DNA of 37,758 nt from Erysipelothrix sp. (GCA_012512805.1 JAAZDN010000033.1:1-37758), one strand, 5' to 3'. Shown: positions 18,206 through 26,106, numbered from the stretch's first letter. Numbers and translations: made by a program. Notes: generated by a model from the letters alone, not told the origin.

Positions 18206-18973
18206 ATGAAGATTGGATGGATGGATACGCATGCCCATGTTATGGATGCGAGTTTATTGTTACAAATCGATGATGTTATAAAGCGTTGTATTGAAAATGA
18301 TGTTGTAAGTGTTACCCTTATTTGTATGAGTATAGAGGAGATTGAATTAGGTATCCGGTTACAATCAAAGTATCCTATGCTTGAATTATTTGGAGGTTTT
18401 CATCCTGTTGACATAACGAACGACAGTATTGAGAATTACCAAAAATTGGAAGAATTCATAATTAATGGTAAAATCGTCGGAATTGGTGAAATAGGGCTTG
18501 ATTTTTATTGGGATAAACAGTATAGGGATGCACAGATTGTGGCCTTTAGAAGACAGTGTGAGTTGGCAATTAAACATGATGTGCCGATCAATATTCATAT
18601 GCGGGATGCAACGCAAGAGGTTTATGACATTATATCTTCATATAAGGGTCAACTCCGTGGGGTCATGCATTGTTACAGCGGAAGTGTAGAAATGGCAAAA
18701 GCCTTTATAAAACAAGGGTTTTTGATCTCTTTAGGTGGAATCTTAACGTTTAAAAATGCGAAAAGTGTGATCGAAGTCGCAGAAGAAATCGACCTTGAAC
18801 ATCTTCTTATTGAAACCGATAGTCCTTATCTTACGCCACATCCATATCGAGGCAAGCTAAATGAGCCCAGTTATGTGGCTTTAGTTGGAGAAAAGCTTGC
18901 GTCCATTAAAAACATGGAACATTTCACAATTCAAACACAAATGCAAAAAAACTACAAGCGCCTTTTTAAATAA
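18206..18973 (+). CDS. tatD: TatD-family metal-dependent deoxyribonuclease
   Basis: A 255-residue TIM-barrel metal hydrolase of the TatD/YcfH family, acting on DNA 3' ends or on modified D-aminoacyl-tRNA ends. The metal ligands are all visible: His9 and His11 in DTHAH, Glu95 in GEIGLDF, His131 in IHMRD, His155 in HCYSGS and Asp205 in ETDSPYLTPHP. I chose the ATG one base past the mnmE stop, although its ribosome site is weak; translation is probably coupled to mnmE. In Bacillus tatD (yabD) precedes yabE, rnmV and ksgA, an order retained downstream here. Confidence 0.93.
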   Translation: MKIGWMDTHAHVMDASLLLQIDDVIKRCIENDVVSVTLICMSIEEIELGIRLQSKYPMLELFGGFHPVDITNDSIENYQKLEEFIINGKIVGIGEIGLDFYWDKQYRDAQIVAFRRQCELAIKHDVPINIHMRDATQEVYDIISSYKGQLRGVMHCYSGSVEMAKAFIKQGFLISLGGILTFKNAKSVIEVAEEIDLEHLLIETDSPYLTPHPYRGKLNEPSYVALVGEKLASIKNMEHFTIQTQMQKNYKRLFK

Positions 18974-19002
18974 TTGTAACGATTTTGTCACTATGCTATT
19001 AT
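18974..19002 (+). promoter_or_regulatory. SigA-type promoter of the 3D-like lipoprotein gene
   Basis: TTGTAA (18974-18979), 17 bases, then TATTAT (18997-19002) preceded by an extended TGC. It lies just after the tatD stop and 27 bases before the next start codon. Confidence 0.65.
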
Positions 19003-19029
19003 TTAACAGTCCAAAAAGGAGAGAAAAAA

Positions 19030-19863
19030 ATGATAGCAAAAAAGAGAGTAATATTATTACTTTCATTATTATTAGTTCTAAGTGGATGTGTTTTTAAAGA
19101 AGATGAAACAAATATTGTTCTACCAGTATTAGCGCTTGGTGAATTAGACGAACAAGTTTTAACACAAGCAAACTTCCGTCAGGATTATACTGAAGTAGAT
19201 GAACCAATAATAGGAACCAAAACTAACAAAATAGAATATACAGAATCAGGCCAAGGTATTCCTTGGTTAGTAAAAAAAGTAAGTGACTCAAAAGAAGCGC
19301 GTCGTCAGTACACGCAACTTGATACTTACAATCAATTCGATGAACTTATTTCATCAACAGTTATTCCAAGCTCAGAAAAATTAATTGAGCCAACACCAAA
19401 TATTTATGAATATGGACAACCACTCGAAGTCGGCGTTGAATATGCACCACGACGTGTTACACGTTATGGATATGACTGTGGTGGATGTAGTGTCACTGCT
19501 GAAGATTTCAGTGGATCTGCAAGTGGTGTTAAATTTGGAAACAACCGTGTACGTCAATTTGATGGAACATGGCAAGAAGGAATTACCTATGGTGGACTTT
19601 ACGTTTTAGCAACATCACCAAGTATTCCATTCTGTACTGTTGTTGAAATATCAAATCACCCATTTAACGGTGGTGGCTTAACTAAGGGTGTCCCTTTCCA
19701 AGCAATCGTCTTAAACCGTGGAGTATCAGGTAGTGATATCGATTTATTTATCGGAAGTGAAAGTCAACGTGTTGTAACACAAGCCGGCAGTACAATTGGA
19801 ACAGGAACGAAGATTAAAGTCATCGGATCAAAACAATATGTACGTAACCAAGGTTGTAGATAA
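19030..19863 (+). CDS. Lipoprotein with a YabE-like 3D / double-psi barrel domain
   Basis: A 277-residue exported lipoprotein: a lipid-type signal peptide (MIAKKRVILLLSLLLVLSGC) places the lipidated Cys at residue 20. Residues about 60-135 are weakly G5-like; residues about 140-270 look like the 3D domain of YabE/Rpf-type wall lytic proteins (GGLYVLATSPSIPFCTVVEI, ending DIDLFIG). In the usual domain three Asp are conserved; here only the last (DIDLF) seems kept, with Ser and Asn at the other two by my alignment. Four further cysteines (150, 153, 202, 276) could form disulfides. The position after tatD and before rnmV and ksgA is that of Bacillus yabE, but the DUF348 repeats are missing. The start follows AAAAAGGAG. 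Enzyme activity is uncertain. Confidence 0.7.
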   Translation: MIAKKRVILLLSLLLVLSGCVFKEDETNIVLPVLALGELDEQVLTQANFRQDYTEVDEPIIGTKTNKIEYTESGQGIPWLVKKVSDSKEARRQYTQLDTYNQFDELISSTVIPSSEKLIEPTPNIYEYGQPLEVGVEYAPRRVTRYGYDCGGCSVTAEDFSGSASGVKFGNNRVRQFDGTWQEGITYGGLYVLATSPSIPFCTVVEISNHPFNGGGLTKGVPFQAIVLNRGVSGSDIDLFIGSESQRVVTQAGSTIGTGTKIKVIGSKQYVRNQGCR

Positions 19864-19891
19864 TACAGACACAAAGTTTTAAAATCAAATT

Positions 19892-19920
19892 GGCCATTCT
19901 CAAATGAGGTGGTCTTTTTT
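19892..19920 (+). terminator. Terminator between the convergent lipoprotein and trpP genes
   Basis: GGCCAT and CTCA pair with TGAG and GTGGTC (G-T wobbles and one bulged T), followed by six T. It serves the forward gene and lies right at the 3' end of the convergent transporter gene. Confidence 0.7.
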
Positions 19921-20413
19921 ATTTCTTCACAGACATTAGGATCTTTGATGCGATCGGTAGCATAATACAATTTCCAATCGTACTTGGAATAACAATCGTT
20001 ACAAATAAGAAAGAAAACATATTGAGTGATTGAGAAAGAGTGAGAGCTACTGCTAAGAAGATAGATCCACTCAGTAACGTTGCGATAAGACCAAACATAA
20101 AGACATGGGTCTTATGAGTGAGTGATAAATGAAAGATATTTTTTATCGTGTATAAGATAAGCGCAATCATAAACTTATCAATGATGTTCGCAATCTGTCC
20201 GTTTGGAAAGGTTGTGGTAAGTGCTGTAAGTAATCCAAAGGCTAGGCCAGCGAGTAGGGTCTCTTCATAAGATTCGGCTAAGAGTAGTGATAAACATAGC
20301 ATCACTACAACAAAATCAACTTTCATTCCTTGAATTGAAAACACTTGAACCATTAGATTTAATACCAAACCTAAGGCTAATAAAATACTCATGTATGAAA
20401 TTCTTTTTGTCAT
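19919..20413 (-). CDS. trpP: Tryptophan transporter TrpP-like membrane protein
   Basis: A 164-residue membrane protein with about five hydrophobic helices. The stretch GLLTALTTTFPNGQIANIID closely resembles, as I recall it, the conserved core of Bacillus TrpP (YhaG), the tryptophan permease with an ECF-S-like fold. The start at 20413 follows AAAGGAGG; upstream codons in the same frame belong to the leader terminator. The leader is a T-box whose specifier reads UGG, so regulation by uncharged tRNA-Trp supports the substrate call independently. It interrupts an otherwise yabE-rnmV-like order on the opposite strand. Confidence 0.85.
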   Translation of the reverse strand: MTKRISYMSILLALGLVLNLMVQVFSIQGMKVDFVVVMLCLSLLLAESYEETLLAGLAFGLLTALTTTFPNGQIANIIDKFMIALILYTIKNIFHLSLTHKTHVFMFGLIATLLSGSIFLAVALTLSQSLNMFSFLFVTIVIPSTIGNCIMLPIASKILMSVKK

Positions 20414-20435
20414 GTTAATGACCTCCTTTAAACAC

Positions 20436-20685
20436 AAAAAAGACATCGCCTCAGGACGATGTCTGCGTGGTGCCACCTGAATTTATGTTTACTTAAAAAC
20501 AATCTTAATCGGATACTATCATATCCGTGCTCTGTTAATGGTGAGCCTCCAGTGTCTGCTACTAACTCAGTGTTCGCATCACTTCTCGCAAGTCCATTCA
20601 TATGAAATAATTTATATAGCTTTTCAGCAACCGCTACTCTCTGTCTAAATTAAAACTCATACTACTCCTCTTGGTCAATGAATTT
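20436..20685 (-). promoter_or_regulatory. T-box riboswitch, tryptophan (UGG) specifier
   Basis: Reading the reverse strand, the leader contains the Stem I signature AGAGAGTAGCGGTTGCTGAA, a specifier region GAATGGAC with TGG at 20594-20596, and the T-box sequence AGGTGGCACCACG at 20466-20478. A terminator follows: AGACATCG (20457-20464) pairs with CGATGTCT (20441-20448) and is followed by six T. Known T-box logic: uncharged tRNA pairs with the specifier and the T-box bulge, forms the antiterminator and allows trpP transcription when tryptophan is scarce. Confidence 0.92.
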
Positions 20686-20691
20686 ATGTTA

Positions 20692-20697
20692 ATTATA
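20692..20697 (-). promoter_or_regulatory. -10 element of the trpP T-box leader
   Basis: Reverse-strand TATAAT at the correct distance ahead of the T-box Stem I. The -35 is not clear. Confidence 0.5.
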
Positions 20698-20795
20698 GTA
20701 TATATGATTTTTGATGAAATTGAAAATATAATTAGTAATCTTAAATATCTTCTCCAACAAGCAAGGTCTGTATTAGTGTATAATAGGAGGTAGAA

Positions 20796-21356
20796 ATGAA
20801 AGAGGCATCCATGAAAATTGAGAAAGTAATTGTAGTAGAAGGAAAGAATGATGTTTTAGCAGTGAAACGTGCCGTTGATGCAGATGTTGTCATTACATCA
20901 GGCTCAGGATTAAATCCAGGTATCTTTAAAATGTTAAAGACCTTACATGATGAACGAGGACTCATTGTCCTCACGGATCCAGATGGACCTGGTGAGCGTA
21001 TTCGTTCCTTAATACAAGAACAAATACCAACAGTAGATCATGCCTTTATTCAAAAAAGTGATGCACTTGTTAATGATGATATTGGAGTTGAGAATGCTTC
21101 AATTGAAACCATACGTAATGCTTTGAAACATTATCTTGTATACAGTGAAGATCAGATCGATATAGCAATGTCAGATCTTATTGATTTAAACCTTCAAGGT
21201 CACGCGCATGCTAAAGCATATCGTCAACAATTATGTGCCACTTTAAAAATAACGTACTGTAATAGTAAAACACTATTACAACGTTTAAAAATGCTTAAAA
21301 TTGATGCACAACAATTAAAAACAATAATGGAGGAGTTACATGAAGCAAATCGGTAA
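20796..21356 (+). CDS. rnmV: Ribonuclease M5 (5S rRNA maturation)
   Basis: A TOPRIM-domain nuclease that trims precursor 5S rRNA in low-GC Gram-positives. The TOPRIM motifs are VVEGKND (Glu15) and LTDPDGPGERIR (Asp61, Asp63); the C-terminal half (about 115-186) is the RNA-binding domain. I chose the ATG at 20796 for its GGAGG at 20786-20790. An ATG at 20811 gives MKIEKVIVVEGK, which fits the usual family N-terminus, has AGAGG before it, and cannot be excluded. Its 3' end overlaps ksgA by 17 bases, the conserved rnmV-ksgA pairing. Confidence 0.93.
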   Translation: MKEASMKIEKVIVVEGKNDVLAVKRAVDADVVITSGSGLNPGIFKMLKTLHDERGLIVLTDPDGPGERIRSLIQEQIPTVDHAFIQKSDALVNDDIGVENASIETIRNALKHYLVYSEDQIDIAMSDLIDLNLQGHAHAKAYRQQLCATLKITYCNSKTLLQRLKMLKIDAQQLKTIMEELHEANR

Positions 21357-22197
21357 TATAAAAAATACACAATACCTCCTTGATAAGTATAATTTAAATG
21401 CGAAATTATCTCTGGGACAAAATTTTATTGTGGACCAAAAAGTATTAGAAAAAATTATAGAACACATTGATCCAAGTGAAAACTGTGCGATTGTGGAAGT
21501 CGGTCCAGGTTTAGGTGCACTTACTGAACACCTAGTTACCTTCGCAAAACATGTGGTCAGTATTGAGATTGATCAAAGAATGGTCCATGTTTTAAATGAG
21601 TTGTATGATGAGACAGACAACCTTGAAATCATTCATGAAGATATTTTAAAGGTTGATTTAAATGAACTTGTTTCAAACTTAAGAAAACAATATGATCAAG
21701 TTTATATGGTTGCTAACTTACCGTATTATATTTCCTCGGAAATACTGATGCAGGCCTTTGGACTTGATCATGGCTTTGATATGATCCTTGCACTCGTTCA
21801 AAATGAGTTTGCACAACGACTAATAAGTGAGCCAAATTCAAAAGCATATCGACCACTGAGTGTCATTGCGAAAACAATGTATAAGTGTAAGATCAGTTTT
21901 AATGTGAGTAAACATTGTTTCTATCCGAAACCAAATGTGACATCATCGATTATTAAATTGAATAAAAAACAAATTGAAATAAGTCATCGAAAAGATTATA
22001 TCGAGTTTATTCAATGGTGTTTTATTCAAAAGCGAAAAACAATTTATAATAACTTGCGTCAACAGTTTGATGAAGATTTTACGCGTGATCTCCTTTTAAA
22101 GGCAAATATAAGTGAAACACTGCGTCCTGCAGAATTGGATATTGAAGCATATGTAAATTTATTTGAGGTGTACTATGAAACGCAAAGCCTTCGCTAA
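21340..22197 (+). CDS. ksgA: 16S rRNA (adenine1518/1519-N6)-dimethyltransferase KsgA
   Basis: Dimethylates two adjacent adenines in helix 45 of 16S rRNA, a late 30S assembly checkpoint. The 285-residue Rossmann methyltransferase shows SLGQNFIVD at the N-terminus (GQNF 26-29), SAM motif VEVGPGLGA at 52-60, the acidic SIEID strand, Asp101 in HEDIL, and the catalytic NLPYY at 126-130. Translation is coupled to rnmV (17-base overlap, GGAGG within rnmV) and to ispE (23-base overlap). Confidence 0.97.
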   Translation: MKQIGNIKNTQYLLDKYNLNAKLSLGQNFIVDQKVLEKIIEHIDPSENCAIVEVGPGLGALTEHLVTFAKHVVSIEIDQRMVHVLNELYDETDNLEIIHEDILKVDLNELVSNLRKQYDQVYMVANLPYYISSEILMQAFGLDHGFDMILALVQNEFAQRLISEPNSKAYRPLSVIAKTMYKCKISFNVSKHCFYPKPNVTSSIIKLNKKQIEISHRKDYIEFIQWCFIQKRKTIYNNLRQQFDEDFTRDLLLKANISETLRPAELDIEAYVNLFEVYYETQSLR

Positions 22198-23041
22198 ATT
22201 AAATCTGTCCTTAAATATAGTTGAACAACGACCTGATGGTTATCATGATCAAAATATGGTGATGGTCCCAATCAATCTTTTTGATACGGTTGAAATCCAA
22301 GTAGCAGAGTCAATGAGCTTAGAGACAGATAAGTATTATTTACCTAATGATAAACGTAACTCAGTCATGAAGGCGATCAATATATTACGGACTCGTTATC
22401 ACTTCAAAGAAAACTTTAGGATTAGAATCGTTAAAAACACGCCTACACGCTCAGGAATGGGTGGGGGCAGTAGTAATGCAGCGTTGACGATTAGAATGCT
22501 TAACGAGCTTCTAAAGCTTGATATGAGCGAAGATGAATTGTTGGAGGTTGCGGATCTTGTAGAGACGGATGCACCGTTCACAATGTTTGGCCGTCCGGCT
22601 CAAGTTAAAGGGACTGGAAACATCATTGATCCCATTGATAATAAGCTTAAATTCTGGCTCTTTATTGTGAAGCCAAAACGTGGTATTTCAACACGACAAT
22701 TGTTTAAACATATTAATTATGATCATATGGAACACTTTGATTCAGATAAGGTTCGACGCGCACTAGAAACCAATGATTATCAATTACTGCTTGATAATAT
22801 TGGAAACTCACTTGAGCATACGGCCATTAAATTTGTTCCAGAAATTAAGAAGATTAAAAAGGAACTCGTGAAGTTTGGATTTGATAAGGTTGTCATGACT
22901 GGATCTGGATCAACAGTGTATGCCATCACCCAAGATGAAAAATTAGTCGATGCCGCAATACCTAAATATTTTCTAAAATATAGTTTTGTGAAAAAAGCAC
23001 ATGTAATTTCAGATGTGCGAGAAGTGGAAAAGATTAGATAA
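22175..23041 (+). CDS. ispE: 4-diphosphocytidyl-2-C-methyl-D-erythritol kinase
   Basis: IspE phosphorylates CDP-methylerythritol in the MEP isoprenoid pathway, so the cell probably uses that route. The 288-residue GHMP kinase has Lys8 in AFAKLNLSL, GYH at 22-24, the glycine-rich phosphate loop SGMGGGSSNAA at 93-103, catalytic Asp132 in ETDAPF, and GSGST near the C-terminus. The ATG at 22175 was chosen for its GAGGTG site; an in-frame TTG 12 bases upstream is less likely. It overlaps ksgA. Confidence 0.95.
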   Translation: MKRKAFAKLNLSLNIVEQRPDGYHDQNMVMVPINLFDTVEIQVAESMSLETDKYYLPNDKRNSVMKAINILRTRYHFKENFRIRIVKNTPTRSGMGGGSSNAALTIRMLNELLKLDMSEDELLEVADLVETDAPFTMFGRPAQVKGTGNIIDPIDNKLKFWLFIVKPKRGISTRQLFKHINYDHMEHFDSDKVRRALETNDYQLLLDNIGNSLEHTAIKFVPEIKKIKKELVKFGFDKVVMTGSGSTVYAITQDEKLVDAAIPKYFLKYSFVKKAHVISDVREVEKIR

Positions 23042-23057
23042 GCGTCCTAATAAGATG

Positions 23058-23063
23058 TATAAT
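23058..23063 (+). promoter_or_regulatory. Possible -10 element ahead of glmU-prs
   Basis: A perfect TATAAT 22 bases before the glmU start, in the only gap between ispE and glmU. There is no convincing -35, so readthrough from rnmV-ksgA-ispE is equally possible. Confidence 0.4.
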
Positions 23064-23085
23064 TAGAGTAGTAATGGAGGTAAGT

Positions 23086-24435
23086 ATGAGAAAAGCAATT
23101 ATTATAGCAAAAGAAAAAAATGAAGCGATGAAGTCACAAATTCCAACAATTTTTCATGAGATTATAGATAAGCCAATCATTAGTAAAATTGTTGATAATT
23201 TTGTGGAACTTGAATTTGATGATGTCACGACGGTTATTGCTCCGCAAATGCGCAAAGTAAAAGAGATATTACCTGAGCAATGTCAACTTTTAATGACAAC
23301 ACAAAGTGTCTTTGATTACAAACTATTAAAAAGTTTAATTAAAGATGAAGAGGGGGTAACTTTTATTACGCGTGGAAATATTCCAAACGTAACAAAGACA
23401 ACATACCTTATTATGGAAGAAAAACTAGCTGAATATCCTATGGTTGTCTTAACAACAAATGAGCGTGTTAGTGATGATCAAGATATTGTTCTAAGAAATC
23501 CAAGAGCGAGTATTCGATCAATGATCAAATATGCAGATGCAACTTTGGATCAACGTGAAATTAAAGAAGTAAATACGAATGTGTATGCCTTTAAAAACAA
23601 GATGTTGTTTGATTATTTAAATGCAAATGCACAGGATACTGATCTCTTTGATCCCGCTGAAATTATTAGCTGGTACAAGGAAGATCAACATCAAGTTCTC
23701 CCTTATATGTTGAACGGATCGCTTGAAGCACTCGCAATTCGTAGTCGAGAAGACCTTGTAAAAGCTTCCAATTGGGAAAGAGTTCGAATTATCAACCATT
23801 GGCTAGCTAATGGTGTTACAATATATAACAGTGATAGTGTTGTCATCGGAAATGATGTCAAGATTGATCATGATACCGTTATTTATCAAAATAATACAAT
23901 TGTTGGTAAGACTGTTATTGGAAAATATAATACGCTTGAAGTCGGAAATTATATTGATAACAGTACAATAGGACTTGCTAACACAATTGAACAATCTCGA
24001 ATCGTTAACAGTCACATTAAAGACCACAACTCAGTTGGACCATGGGCTAACTTACGTGAAAGTGTAAGCATTGGCAGTAAGAACCGTATTTGTACAAGTG
24101 TTGAGTTAAAGAAGGTTAGCATTCAAGATAATAATGCAGTTGCACATAATGTTTATTTAGGAAATACCGAAGTTGGAAGTGGATGTAATATTGGATGGGG
24201 CGTCGTTACGGCCAATTATGATGGAAATCATAAGTACAATACAACAATTGGCAATAACACGTTTGTTGGAAGTTCATCAACTTTAATTGCACCGATGCAA
24301 ATTGGAGATCACGTAGTCATTGCAGCAGGATCTACAGTATACGGTGAAGTTAATAATGATGATATGGTCATAGCACGAGCAAGACCAGTCGTTAAAACAG
24401 GTAGAGGTAAACAATTTTTAGAAGGGGACAAATAG
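23086..24435 (+). CDS. glmU: GlmU-type protein: intact acetyltransferase, degenerate uridylyltransferase
   Basis: GlmU normally acetylates glucosamine-1-phosphate and then makes UDP-GlcNAc. The 449-residue length, two-domain plan and place before prs fit GlmU. The left-handed beta-helix half (about 240-449) keeps the acetyltransferase residues: GPWANLRE, the ELKK lysines, His in VAHNVYLGN, NIGWGVVTANYDG and the HKYNTTIG lysine. The N-terminal half has lost its signature: LAAGKGTRM reads IAKEKNEAM, the Lys of the SDLPKVLH motif is Thr21, the Mg-binding Asp of GDxPL is Asn98, and the late Asn ligand is not apparent (AIRSRED). Only acetylation is expected; another enzyme would have to supply the uridylyl transfer. 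The start at 23086 has GGAGG at 23076-23080. Confidence 0.85.
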   Translation: MRKAIIIAKEKNEAMKSQIPTIFHEIIDKPIISKIVDNFVELEFDDVTTVIAPQMRKVKEILPEQCQLLMTTQSVFDYKLLKSLIKDEEGVTFITRGNIPNVTKTTYLIMEEKLAEYPMVVLTTNERVSDDQDIVLRNPRASIRSMIKYADATLDQREIKEVNTNVYAFKNKMLFDYLNANAQDTDLFDPAEIISWYKEDQHQVLPYMLNGSLEALAIRSREDLVKASNWERVRIINHWLANGVTIYNSDSVVIGNDVKIDHDTVIYQNNTIVGKTVIGKYNTLEVGNYIDNSTIGLANTIEQSRIVNSHIKDHNSVGPWANLRESVSIGSKNRICTSVELKKVSIQDNNAVAHNVYLGNTEVGSGCNIGWGVVTANYDGNHKYNTTIGNNTFVGSSSTLIAPMQIGDHVVIAAGSTVYGEVNNDDMVIARARPVVKTGRGKQFLEGDK

Positions 24436-24439
24436 TTAA

Positions 24440-25411
24440 ATGAACAAAGACTTTATTGTATTCGCATTATCAGCAAGTAGTGAATTGGCAGATGAAATTT
24501 GTGATTATTTAGGAGTTAGACGTGGACGTATCAAAGTTGAACACTTTGCGGACGGAGAAATTATTGTAGAACCAGAAGAATCGGTTCGTGGTAAACATGT
24601 ATTTATCGTACAATCAACAAGTGCACCAACAAGTTCAACCGTAATGGAAGTACTTATAGCTCTTGATGCTTGCAATCGTGCTTCAGCATCAGAAGTTACC
24701 GTTGTAATGCCATACTTTGGCTATGCACGACAAGATCGTAAAGCCCGTGCTCGTCAACCAATCTCAGCACGTTTAATGGCAGACTTATATGAAGCAGCAG
24801 GAGCAAACCGTATGGTTACGATCGATCTTCATGCACCACAGATTCAAGGATTCTTCAAAATACCTACGGATGATCTTTCTATCGTTTCAATGTTTGGACA
24901 ATACTTCAGAAACAAAATGGCAGATGGACAAATTAAAAATGAAATCGTCGTCGTATCACCAGATCACGGTGGAGCAACACGTGCTCGTAAGTTAGCAGAT
25001 ACGATTCCAAACTCAACCGTAGCCCTTATCGACAAACGTCGTTCAAAACCAAACGAAGCAGAAGCCGTTAACTTAATTGGGGATGTTAGAAATAAAACCG
25101 CAATTATCGTTGATGACATGATCGATACCGGAGGATCAATGGTCGCAGGTGTTGATATGCTCCTTGCAAATGGAGCAACAGCAGTCTATGCTGCATGTTC
25201 ACACGGAATCTTATCAGGCAGTGCCATCGAAAGAATTGAAACATCACAAATCAAAGAACTTGTGGTATCAAATTCAATAAACTTATCGAATGAAGCTAAG
25301 AATGTTGATAAGATTAAACAAATTTCAGTCGCATACATGCTTGCGAAAACAATAGAAGCAATCAACGAAAGAACACCAGTAAGTAATATTTATAGTCTAT
25401 TTAACGATTAA
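24440..25411 (+). CDS. prs: Ribose-phosphate pyrophosphokinase (PRPP synthetase)
   Basis: Makes PRPP from ribose-5-phosphate and ATP for purine, pyrimidine, His and Trp synthesis. The 323-residue class I enzyme shows FADGEI, the ATP loop YFGYARQDRK, DLHAPQIQGFF (equivalent to the DLHA metal site), and the PRPP loop VDDMIDTGGSM at 224-234. It starts four bases after the glmU stop, the widespread glmU-prs pairing, and ends at a strong palindromic terminator. Confidence 0.97.
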   Translation: MNKDFIVFALSASSELADEICDYLGVRRGRIKVEHFADGEIIVEPEESVRGKHVFIVQSTSAPTSSTVMEVLIALDACNRASASEVTVVMPYFGYARQDRKARARQPISARLMADLYEAAGANRMVTIDLHAPQIQGFFKIPTDDLSIVSMFGQYFRNKMADGQIKNEIVVVSPDHGGATRARKLADTIPNSTVALIDKRRSKPNEAEAVNLIGDVRNKTAIIVDDMIDTGGSMVAGVDMLLANGATAVYAACSHGILSGSAIERIETSQIKELVVSNSINLSNEAKNVDKIKQISVAYMLAKTIEAINERTPVSNIYSLFND

Positions 25412-25430
25412 TCAAACACAATAAAGGTAA

Positions 25431-25459
25431 GCCATCAGTTCATGAACTGATGGCTTTTT
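25431..25459 (+). terminator. Rho-independent terminator after prs
   Basis: A perfect 24-base palindrome (GCCATCAGTTCA joined to its own complement) followed by five T. Because it is symmetrical it may also stop reverse-strand transcription. Confidence 0.92.
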
Positions 25460-25509
25460 AACTGATGAATTGGATAAGTTTGAAGCAATGTTTTGAAAAT
25501 GAATCGGTA

Positions 25510-25876
25510 TTATGATGATTTTCTTTTAATAAAAACCTTCTTGAAAAAATGAAGTGAAAATAACAGAAAAATAGCTACAAATATTAGTAATGAATATAGT
25601 TTATGTATCAATGCATAATACACTGTATACAGCAAAAAACCAAAAATATAAGTAAAAAAACTAACACGAAAAATATACTTAAAAATATTTGATAATTTCT
25701 TTTTATTTAGTAATACAAAAATTTTTTCCATCATAATTGAAAATGAGCAAATAAGAAATGGGGAAATAATGATTTTGCTTATCCATTCATTTCGTAAAAA
25801 AGCCCAAGATAACAATATAAGTGCAGTAAATGCAACAACAATTTGTCTGACATCATATGTTTTTTTAATATTCCAT
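25510..25876 (-). pseudogene. Small multi-helix membrane protein gene, probably frameshifted near its start
   Basis: The reverse strand encodes about 120 residues with three to four hydrophobic helices and basic ends (finishing FIKRKSS). The long open frame has no good start: its first possible codon is a TTG at 25815, and coding-like sequence continues upstream of it. A proper start, ATG at 25876 with AAAGG before it, lies in the neighbouring frame and reads only MEY before a stop next to a run of seven A. Removing one T at that point joins the two into MEYKKTYDVRQIVVAFTALI. The family is not recognised. The stretch from prs to the cystine transporter holds no other convincing gene and is unusually AT-rich. 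Confidence 0.5.
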
Positions 25877-25990
25877 CAAACCTTTCTAGGTTATTCTATA
25901 TGTAAATCACTATTACTAATTATTATAACTTTTTTCATATTCTTCTTCAAATGGATATTTATAATTTTGAGTATATATTTTTGAGTTTTT

Positions 25991-26026
25991 GAAAATAAAA
26001 AGAGGAACAATTTCTTGCTCCTCTTT
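25991..26026 (-). terminator. Rho-independent terminator of the disulfide reductase-tcyP operon
   Basis: On the reverse strand a 12-base-pair stem (AAAGAGGAGCAA with TTGTTCCTCTTT, one G-T pair) closes a GAAA tetraloop and leads into TTATTTTC. On the forward strand the wobble becomes an A-C mismatch, so it is built for reverse transcription. Confidence 0.85.
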
Positions 26027-26028
26027 CG

Positions 26029-26106
26029 ATAGTTAAATTTATGATCGCTTAACTATAAGCGAATGCCTAGCAATAGTTAAATTTATGAACGCTTAACTAT
26101 AAGCGA
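26029..26106 (+). repeat. Two tandem 34-base repeats with internal dyad symmetry
   Basis: Copies at 26029-26062 and 26073-26106 differ at one base (T or A) and are spaced by ten bases, a 44-base period. Each begins ATAGTTAA and contains TTAACTAT, and also holds GCTTA-ACTA-TAAGC, so each can fold in two ways. They lie between the tcyP stop and its terminator, in the mRNA 3' untranslated region. No other copy was noticed in the window. Function is unknown. Confidence 0.85.

Noticed and set aside
20779-20784. TATAAT as the rnmV promoter
   Set aside because: Transcription would begin after the GGAGG site, so it would fit only if translation starts at the second ATG (20811); not called.
25769-25984. 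Hydrophobic 71-codon forward frame in the AT-rich gap after prs
   Set aside because: AT-rich DNA gives hydrophobic frames by chance on either strand; it has no ribosome site and overlaps the better-supported reverse-strand gene remnant.
26029-26106. Repeat pair considered as a CRISPR array
   Set aside because: Only two copies, a ten-base gap instead of a spacer of about 30, and no cas genes nearby.
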